From assembly GCA_903919535.1 (NCBI GenBank), contig CAIXIP010000217.1:1-49447 (forward strand): a DNA stretch of 49,447 bases, in the 5' to 3' direction. The notes under the pieces are model-generated. The model made no database searches. It was not told the DNA's origin and saw only the letters and a program-made list of their open reading frames with translations. Below are positions 1 through 9,328 of this stretch, piece by piece. This stretch comes from an uncultured Bacteroidota bacterium (GTDB lineage Bacteria > Bacteroidota > Bacteroidia > 2-12-FULL-35-15). The number at the start of each line of letters is the position of its first letter. Position 1 is the first letter of the stretch. Position numbers and translations under genes: made by a program.

Positions 1-909
1 GAATCGGTTCAAAATTTACAAACTTTCATTAATAATGATTTTGTAGATTGTGTAAAACTGATCTATGGATCAAAAGGACGAGTTGTAGTTACAGGTATTG
101 GCAAGAGTGCAATTATCGCTCAGAAAATAGTTGCTACGATGAATTCGACAGGAACTCCTGCAACTTTTATGCATGCTGCTGATGCTATTCATGGTGATCT
201 AGGAACAATACAACAAGAAGATATTGTTATTTGCATTTCGAAAAGTGGGAATACTCCGGAAATAAAAGTATTAGTGCCGCTTTTAAAAAACAGTGGAAAT
301 AAATTAATTGCCTTAGTTGGCAATGTTAATTCATACTTAGCGCAACAGGCGGATTATATATTAAATACAACTGTTGATAAGGAAGCTTGTCCTAATAATT
401 TAGCACCAACTTCCAGCACCACTGCACAAATGGCAATGGGAGATGCATTGGCTGTATGTTTGTTAGATTGCAGAGATTTTTCAAGCAAGGATTTTGCTAA
501 ATATCATCCAGGTGGAGCGTTAGGAAAAAAATTATATTTGAAAGTTGGGGACATTTCTACTCAAAATCAAAAGCCACAGGTTAAACCCGATGATTCAATA
601 AAATCAGTCATTCTGGAAATTTCATCTAAAAGATTAGGTGCAACTGCAGTTATAGATAACGACACGTTAGTTGGTGTAATTACCGATGGTGATTTAAGAA
701 GAATGCTTGAAAAGTCTGATTCGATAGCAAATTTGAAAGCATCTGACATTATGAATAAAACTCCTAAAAGAATTGAAGCTGATGAATTAGCAGTAAATGC
801 CATGCAGCTGCTAGAGCAATTTAATATCACTCAATTGATAGTGACAGAGAATGGAAAGTACCATGGCTTTGTTCATTTGCACGATCTGTTAAAGGAAGGA
901 ATAATTTAA
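1..909 (+). CDS. kdsD: Arabinose-5-phosphate isomerase KdsD/KpsF (SIS domain plus two CBS domains), 5'-truncated by window edge
   Basis: Frame is open from base 1 (ESVQNLQTFINNDFVDCVKLIYGSKGRVVVTGIGKSAIIAQKIVATMNSTGTPATFMHAADAIHGDLG); SIS motifs GIGKSA..K.., SKSGNTPEI, HPGGALGKKL; C-terminal CBS repeats (GATAVIDNDTLVGVITDGDLRR). The ORF-track start at 139 is an internal Met. Confidence 0.93.
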   Translation, partial: ESVQNLQTFINNDFVDCVKLIYGSKGRVVVTGIGKSAIIAQKIVATMNSTGTPATFMHAADAIHGDLGTIQQEDIVICISKSGNTPEIKVLVPLLKNSGNKLIALVGNVNSYLAQQADYILNTTVDKEACPNNLAPTSSTTAQMAMGDALAVCLLDCRDFSSKDFAKYHPGGALGKKLYLKVGDISTQNQKPQVKPDDSIKSVILEISSKRLGATAVIDNDTLVGVITDGDLRRMLEKSDSIANLKASDIMNKTPKRIEADELAVNAMQLLEQFNITQLIVTENGKYHGFVHLHDLLKEGII

Positions 910-916
910 TCTGTAC

Positions 917-1633
917 ATGATAAAAATTGCAGCAATAGTCCCCGCTTATAACGAAGAGAAAGCTATTGCGGCTGTTGTGAATGACATTAATACTATATCA
1001 CAATCACAAAATTTTTCAATTACTGTTGTTGTTGTGAATGATTGTTCAACAGATTCTACCTCCGAAATCATTTCAAAATTAAATTGTATTGCATTAAATC
1101 TTCCAATAAATTTAGGTATCGGAGGCGCAGTTCAAACAGGATTTAAATATGCTTTTGAAAATGGCTTTGACTACGCTATGCAAATTGATGGTGATGGCCA
1201 ACACCCTGCATCAGAAATCCCAAAATTGACTACTGCAATAATAGAAAATGAATTGGATGTTGTAATCGGTTCTCGTTTTATTTCAAAAGAAGGATTTCAG
1301 TCTTCTATTGTAAGACGATTTGGAATAAACTATTTTAAATGGCTAAATCGCTTATTTGTTGGCGTTACAATTAATGACAGCACTTCAGGATTCAGACTCA
1401 TTAACAAAAAAGCTCTAGAAATTGTGAGCAATTATTATCCTGACGAATATCCTGAGCCCGAAGCAATTATTTTGTATTCACTAAATAAATTAAATATCGG
1501 TGAGGTAGCAGTAAATATGAAAGAACGACAAGGTGGCGTTTCTTCTATCAACACTTTTTCATCCATCTATTACATGTTTAAGGTAACATTGGCTATTATT
1601 TATACATTTATAAGAATCAAATTCAAGAAATAA
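917..1633 (+). CDS. Glycosyltransferase family 2 (DPM1/polyprenyl-phosphate glycosyltransferase-like)
   Basis: IAAIVPAYNEEKAI, VVVNDCSTDST, NLGIGGAVQTGFKYA, MQIDGDGQHPASEI: GT-A fold nucleotide-sugar motifs including DGDGQH. Confidence 0.9.
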   Translation: MIKIAAIVPAYNEEKAIAAVVNDINTISQSQNFSITVVVVNDCSTDSTSEIISKLNCIALNLPINLGIGGAVQTGFKYAFENGFDYAMQIDGDGQHPASEIPKLTTAIIENELDVVIGSRFISKEGFQSSIVRRFGINYFKWLNRLFVGVTINDSTSGFRLINKKALEIVSNYYPDEYPEPEAIILYSLNKLNIGEVAVNMKERQGGVSSINTFSSIYYMFKVTLAIIYTFIRIKFKK

Positions 1634-1637
1634 AAAC

Positions 1638-1976
1638 ATGGCAAGAATTCAGATCATCGCAATTGCAATAAGTATTTTGTTTTTGCTTTATATCGTAAGA
1701 TTAATTATTAAAGGTAAACTTCGAGAAGAATATTCAATTGTGTGGATCATATGTACAATTATATTAATTGTATTTTCTTTTTGGAGAAATGGCTTAGAAG
1801 TAATGTCAAAATTACTTGGTGTTTATGAAGCACCTAACCTTATTTTCACGGGAGCTATTTTTGCAATCTTGATCTATCTTTTGCACTTAAGTGTAATTGT
1901 ATCGAAATTACACTCCCAAAATAAACAATTGGCACAAGAGATTGCTTTATTAAAAGAAAAACTTAAGAAAGAATAA
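1638..1976 (+). CDS. DUF2304-family small membrane protein
   Basis: 112 aa, hydrophobic segments, REEYSIVWIICTIILIVFSFWRNGLE pattern; 4 bp downstream of the GT2 gene, a commonly seen pairing. Confidence 0.75.
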   Translation: MARIQIIAIAISILFLLYIVRLIIKGKLREEYSIVWIICTIILIVFSFWRNGLEVMSKLLGVYEAPNLIFTGAIFAILIYLLHLSVIVSKLHSQNKQLAQEIALLKEKLKKE

Positions 1977-1982
1977 TAATTT

Positions 1983-4349
1983 TTATTTGACTTTAGATTT
2001 CTCATCCTTTGCCCAATTCAAATTCCCTGCGGCCAACTTATGTTGTGGATTTATTTTTAATGCTTTTGTAAGGAAATTTATGGCGTTGTCGTATTGCTTT
2101 AATTGTATATATGCAACTCCCATATTAGAATATGCATCAGCATAATCGGGTTTAATCTTTATTGCTTCCTGACAAGCTGAAATACATTTCTCAAACAAAC
2201 CTTGATTGTAATAAGCTAGACTCAAATTCAAATAATTTTCAGCAGTAGGCTTTGCATTAACATTTGCTTCAAGTTGAGAAATTTGATCACGTAAATTCAG
2301 CGCCAATGCCAAATTATTTTTAGCCAATTGAAAATCAGGATTTATTTTTATAGCCTGTTGACAAGCTTCTATTGCTTTATCGTATTGTTTCAATGCTGTG
2401 TATGCAGATCCAATATTATTATATGCCTCAGCAAAGTTTGGTTTTAATTTAAGAGCCGATTCCGCTGCTATTATAGAATTTTGATACCTGCCGGCTTGAT
2501 AATTCATTAAACTTAAATTCAAAAATTTTTCAGCTGTTGGAGCTTTATTTATTTCATCTTCAGCAATTTCAATTTTCCCTTTTTTATTTTTGCTAGCCTC
2601 TAAATACATTATCGCCTCAGGATTACTTGGAATAACCAAAAGTGTATTTTCTGCTAATTCCTTGAGTTTTTCCCAATCCCCTGTTTCACTATACACTTTC
2701 ATTAAAAGAGAACGTGAACCAATATGCGCACCCGAAAGTTCAATAGCTTTTGTTAAATTAGGAATAGCCTCAGAAAGTCTTAATTGTTCATACAAATACT
2801 TCCCATAAAAATACCAGGTTTCAGGATAATTCCCTCCAATTTCTATTGCATGTTTAAAATATTTTTCGGCTGATGTTTTATCCCCTGTAGCTGATTTCAA
2901 AACACCCATATTTATGTTTAAATATGAGTAATTAGGCATCATCGTAAGAGCCTTTGTAAAATATTTTTCTGCTTCAGGATAATCACCTTTTGCCATTTTA
3001 GAAAGCCCGTAATTCATCATCCCTCTTGCATTACCTGGGCTCTTTACTGTAACATCATACCATAAACTTTCATCATCATTCCATACTTCATTGCGCTGAC
3101 GAGTTCCATATGCATAACCCATAAGAATTATTGCAACAAGAATAAAAAGAATTACTTCAAATTTGACAATCAGCTTTCCAAATCTCTTTTTTTGTTTCAT
3201 CGCGACTAAAGCAATGGTCCAACAAACACTTATTACTAATCCAACAAATGGAAAATATATCCGGTGATCATTCAACACTTCAGAAAAAGGGATAATACTA
3301 GAAGTTGGAATCAACGCAAGAAAGAACCAAAGAATACCAAAACTAATCGGTCGTAATTGTTCTTCCTTCGAAAACCAATAAGCGATAAGTAACATAGCAG
3401 AAATAAATGCGCATCCAATAAAAAATTTACTATTCCAGATATTGTCTAATGTCTGCCAATCAGTATCAGCACTTAGGCTAATTGGGTAAAAGAATGTTGT
3501 AAAATAATGCAGAATGACATAAGGTTGAGTAATCAAATAATTGAACACAGAAGTTCCGCCAGAAATCCATGTTTTAGGAGTATAATGGTCCACAAGCAAA
3601 TACATAAAAGCGCAAAAAACAAATGCAGGTAGTGAGCTTTTAACAGTAGAAATAAGCTGACCAGCATATTGTTTTCGTAATAAATTATTTAACCCGACTT
3701 TTTGCTCAAAAAACAAAATATAGAAAAACAAAATTGGCGCGAACATCACTGCTGATGGTTTTGCCAAAGCGCCTATGCCGATTGGAATTAAATAGAAAAA
3801 TGTTTTTTTGCAAAATGGTGAAAACACATAAAGTACAAAACCTAAGATCACAAAAAAGGTAGATTGAATATCCGAGCGGGCAATAATATAATTAACAGTT
3901 TCGGCATTTGCAGGATGTAACAAATACCAAGCAACAGCAATCGCAGCAATATTAAAATTCCAAGTGTTTTTAAAAGAGCTATCAAGTATTTTAAAAATTA
4001 AAAAGAACATTAAAATGCCCTGAAGAATAAATAAAATAAAAGTTGAAAGATGAAAATAAAACAAATTATATCCATTGCCCATCCAATAATCAATAGCAAG
4101 AGAGGTGCTTACAATTGGCCGATACGATTGATTTGAAGGCAAAGAACTAAAAGTGGTTCCATCTTTAAAAAATAAAGGAATATTTTTAATATCCTGAATA
4201 AATAAATTGTTTTCTATAGTATGCGAATCATCAAAATGAAATGAATTGTTGAAATGGTTGGAATAGGTTAAGGTTACCAATAAAATAAGCACAAATAAAC
4301 ATATAAGTGTTTTTCCTTTGGGTAACCCTATAAACAAATTATAAAACAT
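1983..4349 (-). CDS. Multi-pass membrane GT-C-like protein with C-terminal TPR repeats (TMTC-like)
   Basis: N-terminal NSFHFDDSHTIENN plus about 10 hydrophobic segments (GT-C/PMT-like DD motif), followed by many TPR units (e.g. AEAYNNIGSAYTALKQYDKAIEACQQAIKINP). Confidence 0.8.
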   Translation of the reverse strand: MFYNLFIGLPKGKTLICLFVLILLVTLTYSNHFNNSFHFDDSHTIENNLFIQDIKNIPLFFKDGTTFSSLPSNQSYRPIVSTSLAIDYWMGNGYNLFYFHLSTFILFILQGILMFFLIFKILDSSFKNTWNFNIAAIAVAWYLLHPANAETVNYIIARSDIQSTFFVILGFVLYVFSPFCKKTFFYLIPIGIGALAKPSAVMFAPILFFYILFFEQKVGLNNLLRKQYAGQLISTVKSSLPAFVFCAFMYLLVDHYTPKTWISGGTSVFNYLITQPYVILHYFTTFFYPISLSADTDWQTLDNIWNSKFFIGCAFISAMLLIAYWFSKEEQLRPISFGILWFFLALIPTSSIIPFSEVLNDHRIYFPFVGLVISVCWTIALVAMKQKKRFGKLIVKFEVILFILVAIILMGYAYGTRQRNEVWNDDESLWYDVTVKSPGNARGMMNYGLSKMAKGDYPEAEKYFTKALTMMPNYSYLNINMGVLKSATGDKTSAEKYFKHAIEIGGNYPETWYFYGKYLYEQLRLSEAIPNLTKAIELSGAHIGSRSLLMKVYSETGDWEKLKELAENTLLVIPSNPEAIMYLEASKNKKGKIEIAEDEINKAPTAEKFLNLSLMNYQAGRYQNSIIAAESALKLKPNFAEAYNNIGSAYTALKQYDKAIEACQQAIKINPDFQLAKNNLALALNLRDQISQLEANVNAKPTAENYLNLSLAYYNQGLFEKCISACQEAIKIKPDYADAYSNMGVAYIQLKQYDNAINFLTKALKINPQHKLAAGNLNWAKDEKSKVK

Positions 4350-4480
4350 AGTAAATTTTGATGGAAGATAAAATTAATAAAAATAACGAATAGTTAACTA
4401 AACTATTTCTTCTAAATTTGGATACACAAAAGGTTCCAAATGGACACTAAATTAATTCAGAACTAAATACAAATTCGTTT

Positions 4481-4488
4481 TATATTTG
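4481..4488 (+). promoter_or_regulatory. Candidate Bacteroidetes -7 element TATATTTG upstream of the acyltransferase
   Basis: Exact match to TAnnTTTG, about 43 nt upstream of the ATG at 4531. Confidence 0.45.
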
Positions 4489-4530
4489 ACAATCACAATT
4501 TTTTAGTGAAATACATTTTGGGTAGAAATT

Positions 4531-5602
4531 ATGATCAAACCACTTACTTCATTACGATTTGTTTTTGCCCTTATGGTTTTTCTAAGCCATATGAGTTTTT
4601 TAGTTTCAGATAATAACCTAGCTTTTAAGGAACTTTATTTTCGTTTTTTTTTACGAAGGTTATATTGGAGTAGGCTTCTTTTTTATGTTGAGTGGTTTTA
4701 TTCTTTCTTACACATACAAAAACGCATTACTATCAGAAAATGTCTCAAACAAAGAGTTTTATTTTAAACGATTGGCAAGAATTTATCCGCTTCATATTAT
4801 AACCCTTTTAATTTCAATACCAATTTATTTAATTGAAGTAGGAATCAATACCCCAATTTTTACGAAGCAATATCTTTCAAACATCTTTTTACTCCAAAGT
4901 TTTGGAACAGACCGATCCTATTTTTTTTCAGGTAATGCCTTATCCTGGAGCATTTCTAATGAACTGTTTTTTTATATTTTATTCCCTTTCATTATATTAT
5001 CTTTTTTTCATTACAGACACTTTACAAGAATTCTTTTATTTGTTGGTTGTGTTATAATTATTTTGATGATACCCCAAACAAAAGGCGGAGTTGACGAACA
5101 CTCCTTTTTTTATATAAACCCACTAACCCGTCTGGTTGATTTTGCATTAGGAATTTTTCTTTATGATGTGTATTTGTTTTTTAAAAACAAAAGAATAGAA
5201 CATTATGCATCATTATTAGAAATTTTATCTGTAATAACTATTATTATCTTTATTTACTTCAACCCTGAAATGCCGCAAGCCACCAGATATTCCTGTTACT
5301 ATTGGCTACCCATTTTTTTTCTAATTTTCTCCTTTTCATTTCAGAAGGGAATTATTTCAATTTTACTCTCAAAAAACTGGTTTGTCATTTTAGGTGAAAT
5401 AAGTTTTAGCTTCTACATGTTTCATCAACTTGTTATAAGATATTACACTCAACTTAATATTGATTTTTTTGAAATTCAGAACCCATTTTTTTCAATGTTA
5501 ATAGTGTTTTTTGCTAGCCTAGGCATTAGTTATTTAAGTTATTATTTAATAGAAAAGCCCGCAAATAATTTTATTCTAAAAAAACTAATAAGGACAAGTT
5601 AA
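4531..5602 (+). CDS. Acyltransferase-3 (OafA/YrhL-like) split by a +1 frameshift at a T9 homopolymer
   Basis: ORF 4531-4767 (MIKPLTSLRFVFALMVFLSHMSFL) and ORF 4685-5602 (MLSGFILSYTYKN...) are two halves of one family; removing one T from 4644-4652 gives ...LYFRFFYEGYIGVGFFFMLSGFILSYTYKN.... Confidence 0.8.
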
Positions 5603-5628
5603 ATAAACGACATCTAACCATTTTAATG

Positions 5629-5636
5629 TAATTTTG
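5629..5636 (+). promoter_or_regulatory. Candidate -7 element TAATTTTG for the TPR gene
   Basis: Exact TAnnTTTG; it overlaps the TTG at 5634 used as start in the ORF track. Confidence 0.5.
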
Positions 5637-5660
5637 CACTCACGAAAAAAAAGATTCCCT

Positions 5661-6437
5661 ATGGAAAATGCTAATAAAAAAACTGTTCAAGAAAAACAAA
5701 AAAAACTATTACGCTTTTTGTTTATTTCCCTTTTGCTCATTTTACCCTTAGTATACCTCTTCTATAAAACCAGAAATAAAGAAATTGCTCAAATTCAGCA
5801 AATTGATCAACCTAAAACTTCTAACATTCAAGAACTCGAGAATTCAGTGAATGCTAATGCTAGTTTCGAAAATTTACTAAATCTTTCAATGGCATACATA
5901 AACAATAAAATGCCAGGGAAAAGCATTGACCCATTGAAAAAAGCTCTAGAGCTAAATCCAAAAAGTGCCATTGCCTGCAATGATATAGGTGTAGCGTATA
6001 TTATGTTAGAACAATATCAAAATGGAATTGATGCTTGTACAAAAGCTGTTGAGCTTGACCCGACATTTCAACTTGCGAAAAATAATTTAAAATGGGGAAT
6101 TGATGAAAAGAATAAAGTTATAGCTGCGTTGCAAGTTCAGGAGCAAACAGCTAAGCAAAAAACTAATATTGAATTTTATATTAATTACGGACTAAATTAT
6201 TTACGAATTGGCAATTATGATAAAAGTATCGAAATATGGAATAAAATATTTGATATCGACCCTAAAAACACTCAGGCATTAAATAATATTGGCATAGCTT
6301 TCATGATGAAATATCAATATGATGATGCAATTGTTCTGTTCAAAAAAGCAATAGAATTAGACCAAAATAACCAGCTGGCAAAAAATAATCTGGCCTGGGC
6401 AATGGATGAAAAAAGTAAAAATTCAATTAAAAAATAA
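5661..6437 (+). CDS. Membrane-anchored TPR-repeat protein
   Basis: ATG at 5661 (MENANKKTVQEKQKKLLRFLFISLLLILPLVYLFYK) gives one N-terminal TM segment, then TPR units. The ORF-track start 5634 lies inside a promoter-like motif. Confidence 0.8.
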   Translation: MENANKKTVQEKQKKLLRFLFISLLLILPLVYLFYKTRNKEIAQIQQIDQPKTSNIQELENSVNANASFENLLNLSMAYINNKMPGKSIDPLKKALELNPKSAIACNDIGVAYIMLEQYQNGIDACTKAVELDPTFQLAKNNLKWGIDEKNKVIAALQVQEQTAKQKTNIEFYINYGLNYLRIGNYDKSIEIWNKIFDIDPKNTQALNNIGIAFMMKYQYDDAIVLFKKAIELDQNNQLAKNNLAWAMDEKSKNSIKK

Positions 6438-6459
6438 TACTCGAAGATAATTTTTTCTG

Positions 6460-7866
6460 TTATTTTTCTCGATCAATAAGGCCAAAATAATTGGTGCTTT
6501 TATTTTTAAACCTTTCAAAAGAAACATTTTTCTTCAGCACCAGAAAAATTTGAAATATTATTATTACGAATAATATTAAGACTGGAATTATTCTACTAAA
6601 ATGTGTAACCGTCAATGCAAATTTACTGGTAACATCTCCATTGTGTATTAAAAAATAAAAGCTGGGCAAACAAAACAACACACCAATTCCTACCATAAAT
6701 GGAATATACTTTTTATAAAAAACACCTTTTTCTTTTAAAATTGGGAGTAATGCCAAGAGTGGCAAAACAGACGTAAACTGATATTCCCAAACAGTATTGT
6801 AACTTAAAAAAAATGTTAGAGATATTCCCATTAGCAATAATAAAGTACTTTCCAATCGTATTTTTTTATCCCCAATAAAGCCAATAAAAATTGATAAAAA
6901 CAAACTTAAATAGATTGGAATTTTATAGATCCAAGATGCAGTTGCATGTCCGACAATAACATCAATGAAAACTGGCAATGAAAAAACATCAATATGGATC
7001 AATTTATAATCAGATTGCGCAATAAGGTTGAGCCAATGGATACTGTTGTCTTTCATATATTCATTCAACACAAAATTGTTTTTATAGATATTCAGATTTT
7101 CTTTTATAAAATCAAAATCGGATGCAACATTAATGATCTTATTCCATCCTATCCCTTGGGGATTAAGCATTGGAATTGAAATAAAGGCGAAAGAAACCAC
7201 ACCATAAATTAATAAACTTTTAATTGTTGTTTTTCTCGTCTCCTTCATTATTAAAAGCAATGGAAGCATCAATAAAACAATTGGTTTTGTAAAAAAAGAA
7301 ATTAGCAGACCTAAAAAAAGTTTATTCGTTGCTTGTTTATCATTATTACCATAAGTAAGTTCAACTAACCCAACCATTATCAGTGTAAGTGCAAGTACTA
7401 AAGGAGCGTGCATATTTCCAACATACAACATCCAATAAGTGGGAAATGCGCAAATCAGAAAGAAAAAGGCAATTTTTTTATTAAATGTGTTGTTGGTTGT
7501 TTTGGAAATAAGGTATGCACAATACCCCATAATACAAATCGAAAAAATGCAGAATACCCAGTAGCTTGTCCATGGTGAGAAAAATGAAAACCAGGAAGCG
7601 ACAAAAACACTAAATGCTGGGTGAGCTAAATACCAGGTTGAATAGGGCCCATAAGCTGTCCCTCCCCAGGTATCAAATACGCTGCGATTTTCAAGAAGAT
7701 TCAAAAATGATTTTGGCACAGCAAAATAATCAATGCCCTGCACGTTAGCATGTTCAGCGCCAAAAAAAAACATATTCAACCAACCAAAATGCAATGAAAG
7801 CAGTGTGATTAGCAGAGAAGTGCCAATAAAATAAGGTAAGATCTTTGATAAATTTTCTTTCATCAA
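6460..7866 (-). CDS. Multi-pass membrane protein, GT-C/GT87-like glycosyltransferase candidate
   Basis: 468 aa, about 10 hydrophobic segments, YGPYSTWYLAHPAFSVFVASW periplasmic-loop pattern; neighbourhood of glycosyltransferases. Confidence 0.55.
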   Translation of the reverse strand: MMKENLSKILPYFIGTSLLITLLSLHFGWLNMFFFGAEHANVQGIDYFAVPKSFLNLLENRSVFDTWGGTAYGPYSTWYLAHPAFSVFVASWFSFFSPWTSYWVFCIFSICIMGYCAYLISKTTNNTFNKKIAFFFLICAFPTYWMLYVGNMHAPLVLALTLIMVGLVELTYGNNDKQATNKLFLGLLISFFTKPIVLLMLPLLLIMKETRKTTIKSLLIYGVVSFAFISIPMLNPQGIGWNKIINVASDFDFIKENLNIYKNNFVLNEYMKDNSIHWLNLIAQSDYKLIHIDVFSLPVFIDVIVGHATASWIYKIPIYLSLFLSIFIGFIGDKKIRLESTLLLLMGISLTFFLSYNTVWEYQFTSVLPLLALLPILKEKGVFYKKYIPFMVGIGVLFCLPSFYFLIHNGDVTSKFALTVTHFSRIIPVLILFVIIIFQIFLVLKKNVSFERFKNKSTNYFGLIDREK

Positions 7867-7939
7867 CTATTAGTATTTCCAAGGTTCATTAAGATAAAAA
7901 ACATCCTCACGATTAAATGTGAGAAAAACCTTCTGTTTC

Positions 7940-7947
7940 CAAAAATA
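7940..7947 (-). promoter_or_regulatory. Candidate -7 element (TATTTTTG on minus strand) for the 7866 gene
   Basis: Plus strand CAAAAATA = reverse complement of TAnnTTTG, in the divergent intergenic region. Confidence 0.35.
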
Positions 7948-7984
7948 CAAATATTTCTTTCTATAAGAATACTATTATTTCTAT

Positions 7985-7992
7985 TAACTTTG
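7985..7992 (+). promoter_or_regulatory. Candidate -7 element TAACTTTG for tatC
   Basis: Exact TAnnTTTG 12 nt upstream of the tatC ATG. Confidence 0.5.
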
Positions 7993-8003
7993 CGACTTAT
8001 TAT

Positions 8004-8867
8004 ATGGCACTATTCGGACTTTTTAATAAATCAAATCCATCGAACGAAACTTCATTTTTCGGACATATCGATGCTTTACGCGGACATTTATTCCGTTCTG
8101 CACTCGTAGTCGTAATATTGTCGGTTGTGATGTTTTGTTATCCTGAAATTTTATTTGATAAAATAATACTAGGTCCCCTTAAAAGTGATTTTTTAACATA
8201 TCGGGCATTTTGCAAACTGGGGCATTGGCTACAATCTGTTAATATACTTAGTGATGGAAGTGGTTTGTGTTTTGGACACTATACTTTCAAATTGCAAAGT
8301 TTAGGATTATCCGATCAATTTACATCACAAATGTGGATTGCATTTGTTGCTGGCTTAATGCTAGGAGCGCCTTATGTTTTATGGGAAATTTGGCGTTTTA
8401 TAAAACCAGCACTAAAAGAAAATGAAAAAAAGGCATCAACTGGTTTTATCCTTTCTGCCACTTTTTTATTCCTAAGTGGTGTGCTGTTCAGCTATTATAT
8501 CATTGTTCCACTAATGGTCAACTTCTTAGGAAATTACCAGGTGAGTGCAATGATTGAAAACAACTTTACGATGGATTCGTATATATCAACGGTATCAACA
8601 CTTTCGCTTGCTACAGGCATTGTTTTTGAGTTACCCGTATTTGTGTATTTTTTGACAAAATTTGGTCTCATTACCCCACAATTTATGAGAAAATACCGCA
8701 AACATGCCATTGTTGTTATATTAATTGTTGCGGCAGTAATTACCCCTTCTCCTGACGTTACTTCACAAATGTTAGTTGCCTTCCCCTTGTATTTCTTGTA
8801 CGAAGCAAGTATATTTGTTTCTTACTTTGAATTCAAACGAAAAACAAAAAGTACCGAAACAAAATAG
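8004..8867 (+). CDS. tatC: Sec-independent protein translocase TatC
   Basis: SFFGHIDALRGHLFRSALVV (TatC N-terminal L-ELR-like motif), GAPYVLWEIWRFIKPALKENEKK, FELPVFVYFLTKFGLIT, RKYRKHAIVVILIVAAVITPSPDVTSQ. Confidence 0.95.
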   Translation: MALFGLFNKSNPSNETSFFGHIDALRGHLFRSALVVVILSVVMFCYPEILFDKIILGPLKSDFLTYRAFCKLGHWLQSVNILSDGSGLCFGHYTFKLQSLGLSDQFTSQMWIAFVAGLMLGAPYVLWEIWRFIKPALKENEKKASTGFILSATFLFLSGVLFSYYIIVPLMVNFLGNYQVSAMIENNFTMDSYISTVSTLSLATGIVFELPVFVYFLTKFGLITPQFMRKYRKHAIVVILIVAAVITPSPDVTSQMLVAFPLYFLYEASIFVSYFEFKRKTKSTETK

Positions 8868-8974
8868 TTATTAAAGAAACCTTTTAGATTAATGATAAAC
8901 ATACAAAGCAGTAAAATCCTGCTCGGTAAATAAATCATTTTTGATATAAATATTTACTAACACTTATATTTTTA

Positions 8975-9319
8975 ATGAGCAAAGTAGTGCAAGAGTTCAA
9001 TGATTATCGAGCTAAAATGAATGAAAAAATTCTAGCTGCAGATAACATTGTATTAAAACGACTTTTTAATTTGGACACAAATACATATGCAGAAGGTGCA
9101 TTGCCTGTAAAAACGAAGGAAATGCTTGGTCTGGTTGCATCCATGGTTTTGCGGTGTGATGATTGCATTAAATATCATCTTGAAAAATGCAAGAACAATG
9201 GTGTTAGCTCTGAAGAAGTTTTTGAAGTTTTTGCAATAGCAAATATTGTTGGTGGAACTATCGTTATACCTCATACAAGAAGAGCGGTAGAATTCTGGGA
9301 AGAATTACAAAATGCTTAA
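8975..9319 (+). CDS. Carboxymuconolactone decarboxylase / AhpD-like protein
   Basis: RCDDCIKYHLEKCKNNGVSSEEVFEVFAIANIVGG: CxxCxxxH AhpD-type motif. Confidence 0.88.
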   Translation: MSKVVQEFNDYRAKMNEKILAADNIVLKRLFNLDTNTYAEGALPVKTKEMLGLVASMVLRCDDCIKYHLEKCKNNGVSSEEVFEVFAIANIVGGTIVIPHTRRAVEFWEELQNA

Positions 9320-9328
9320 TTTAATATA

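Noticed and set aside
139-909. KdsD starting at 139 as a complete gene
   Set aside because: The frame is open back to base 1 with conserved SIS sequence, so 139 is internal and the gene is truncated by the window edge.
7906-7923. CTCAC-N8-GTGAG inverted repeat upstream of the 7866 gene
   Set aside because: Only 5-bp arms in AT-rich sequence; expected by chance without conservation data.
8160-8330. Extended periplasmic loop in TatC
   Set aside because: A long first periplasmic loop appears typical of Bacteroidetes TatC proteins as I know them; not treated as unusual.
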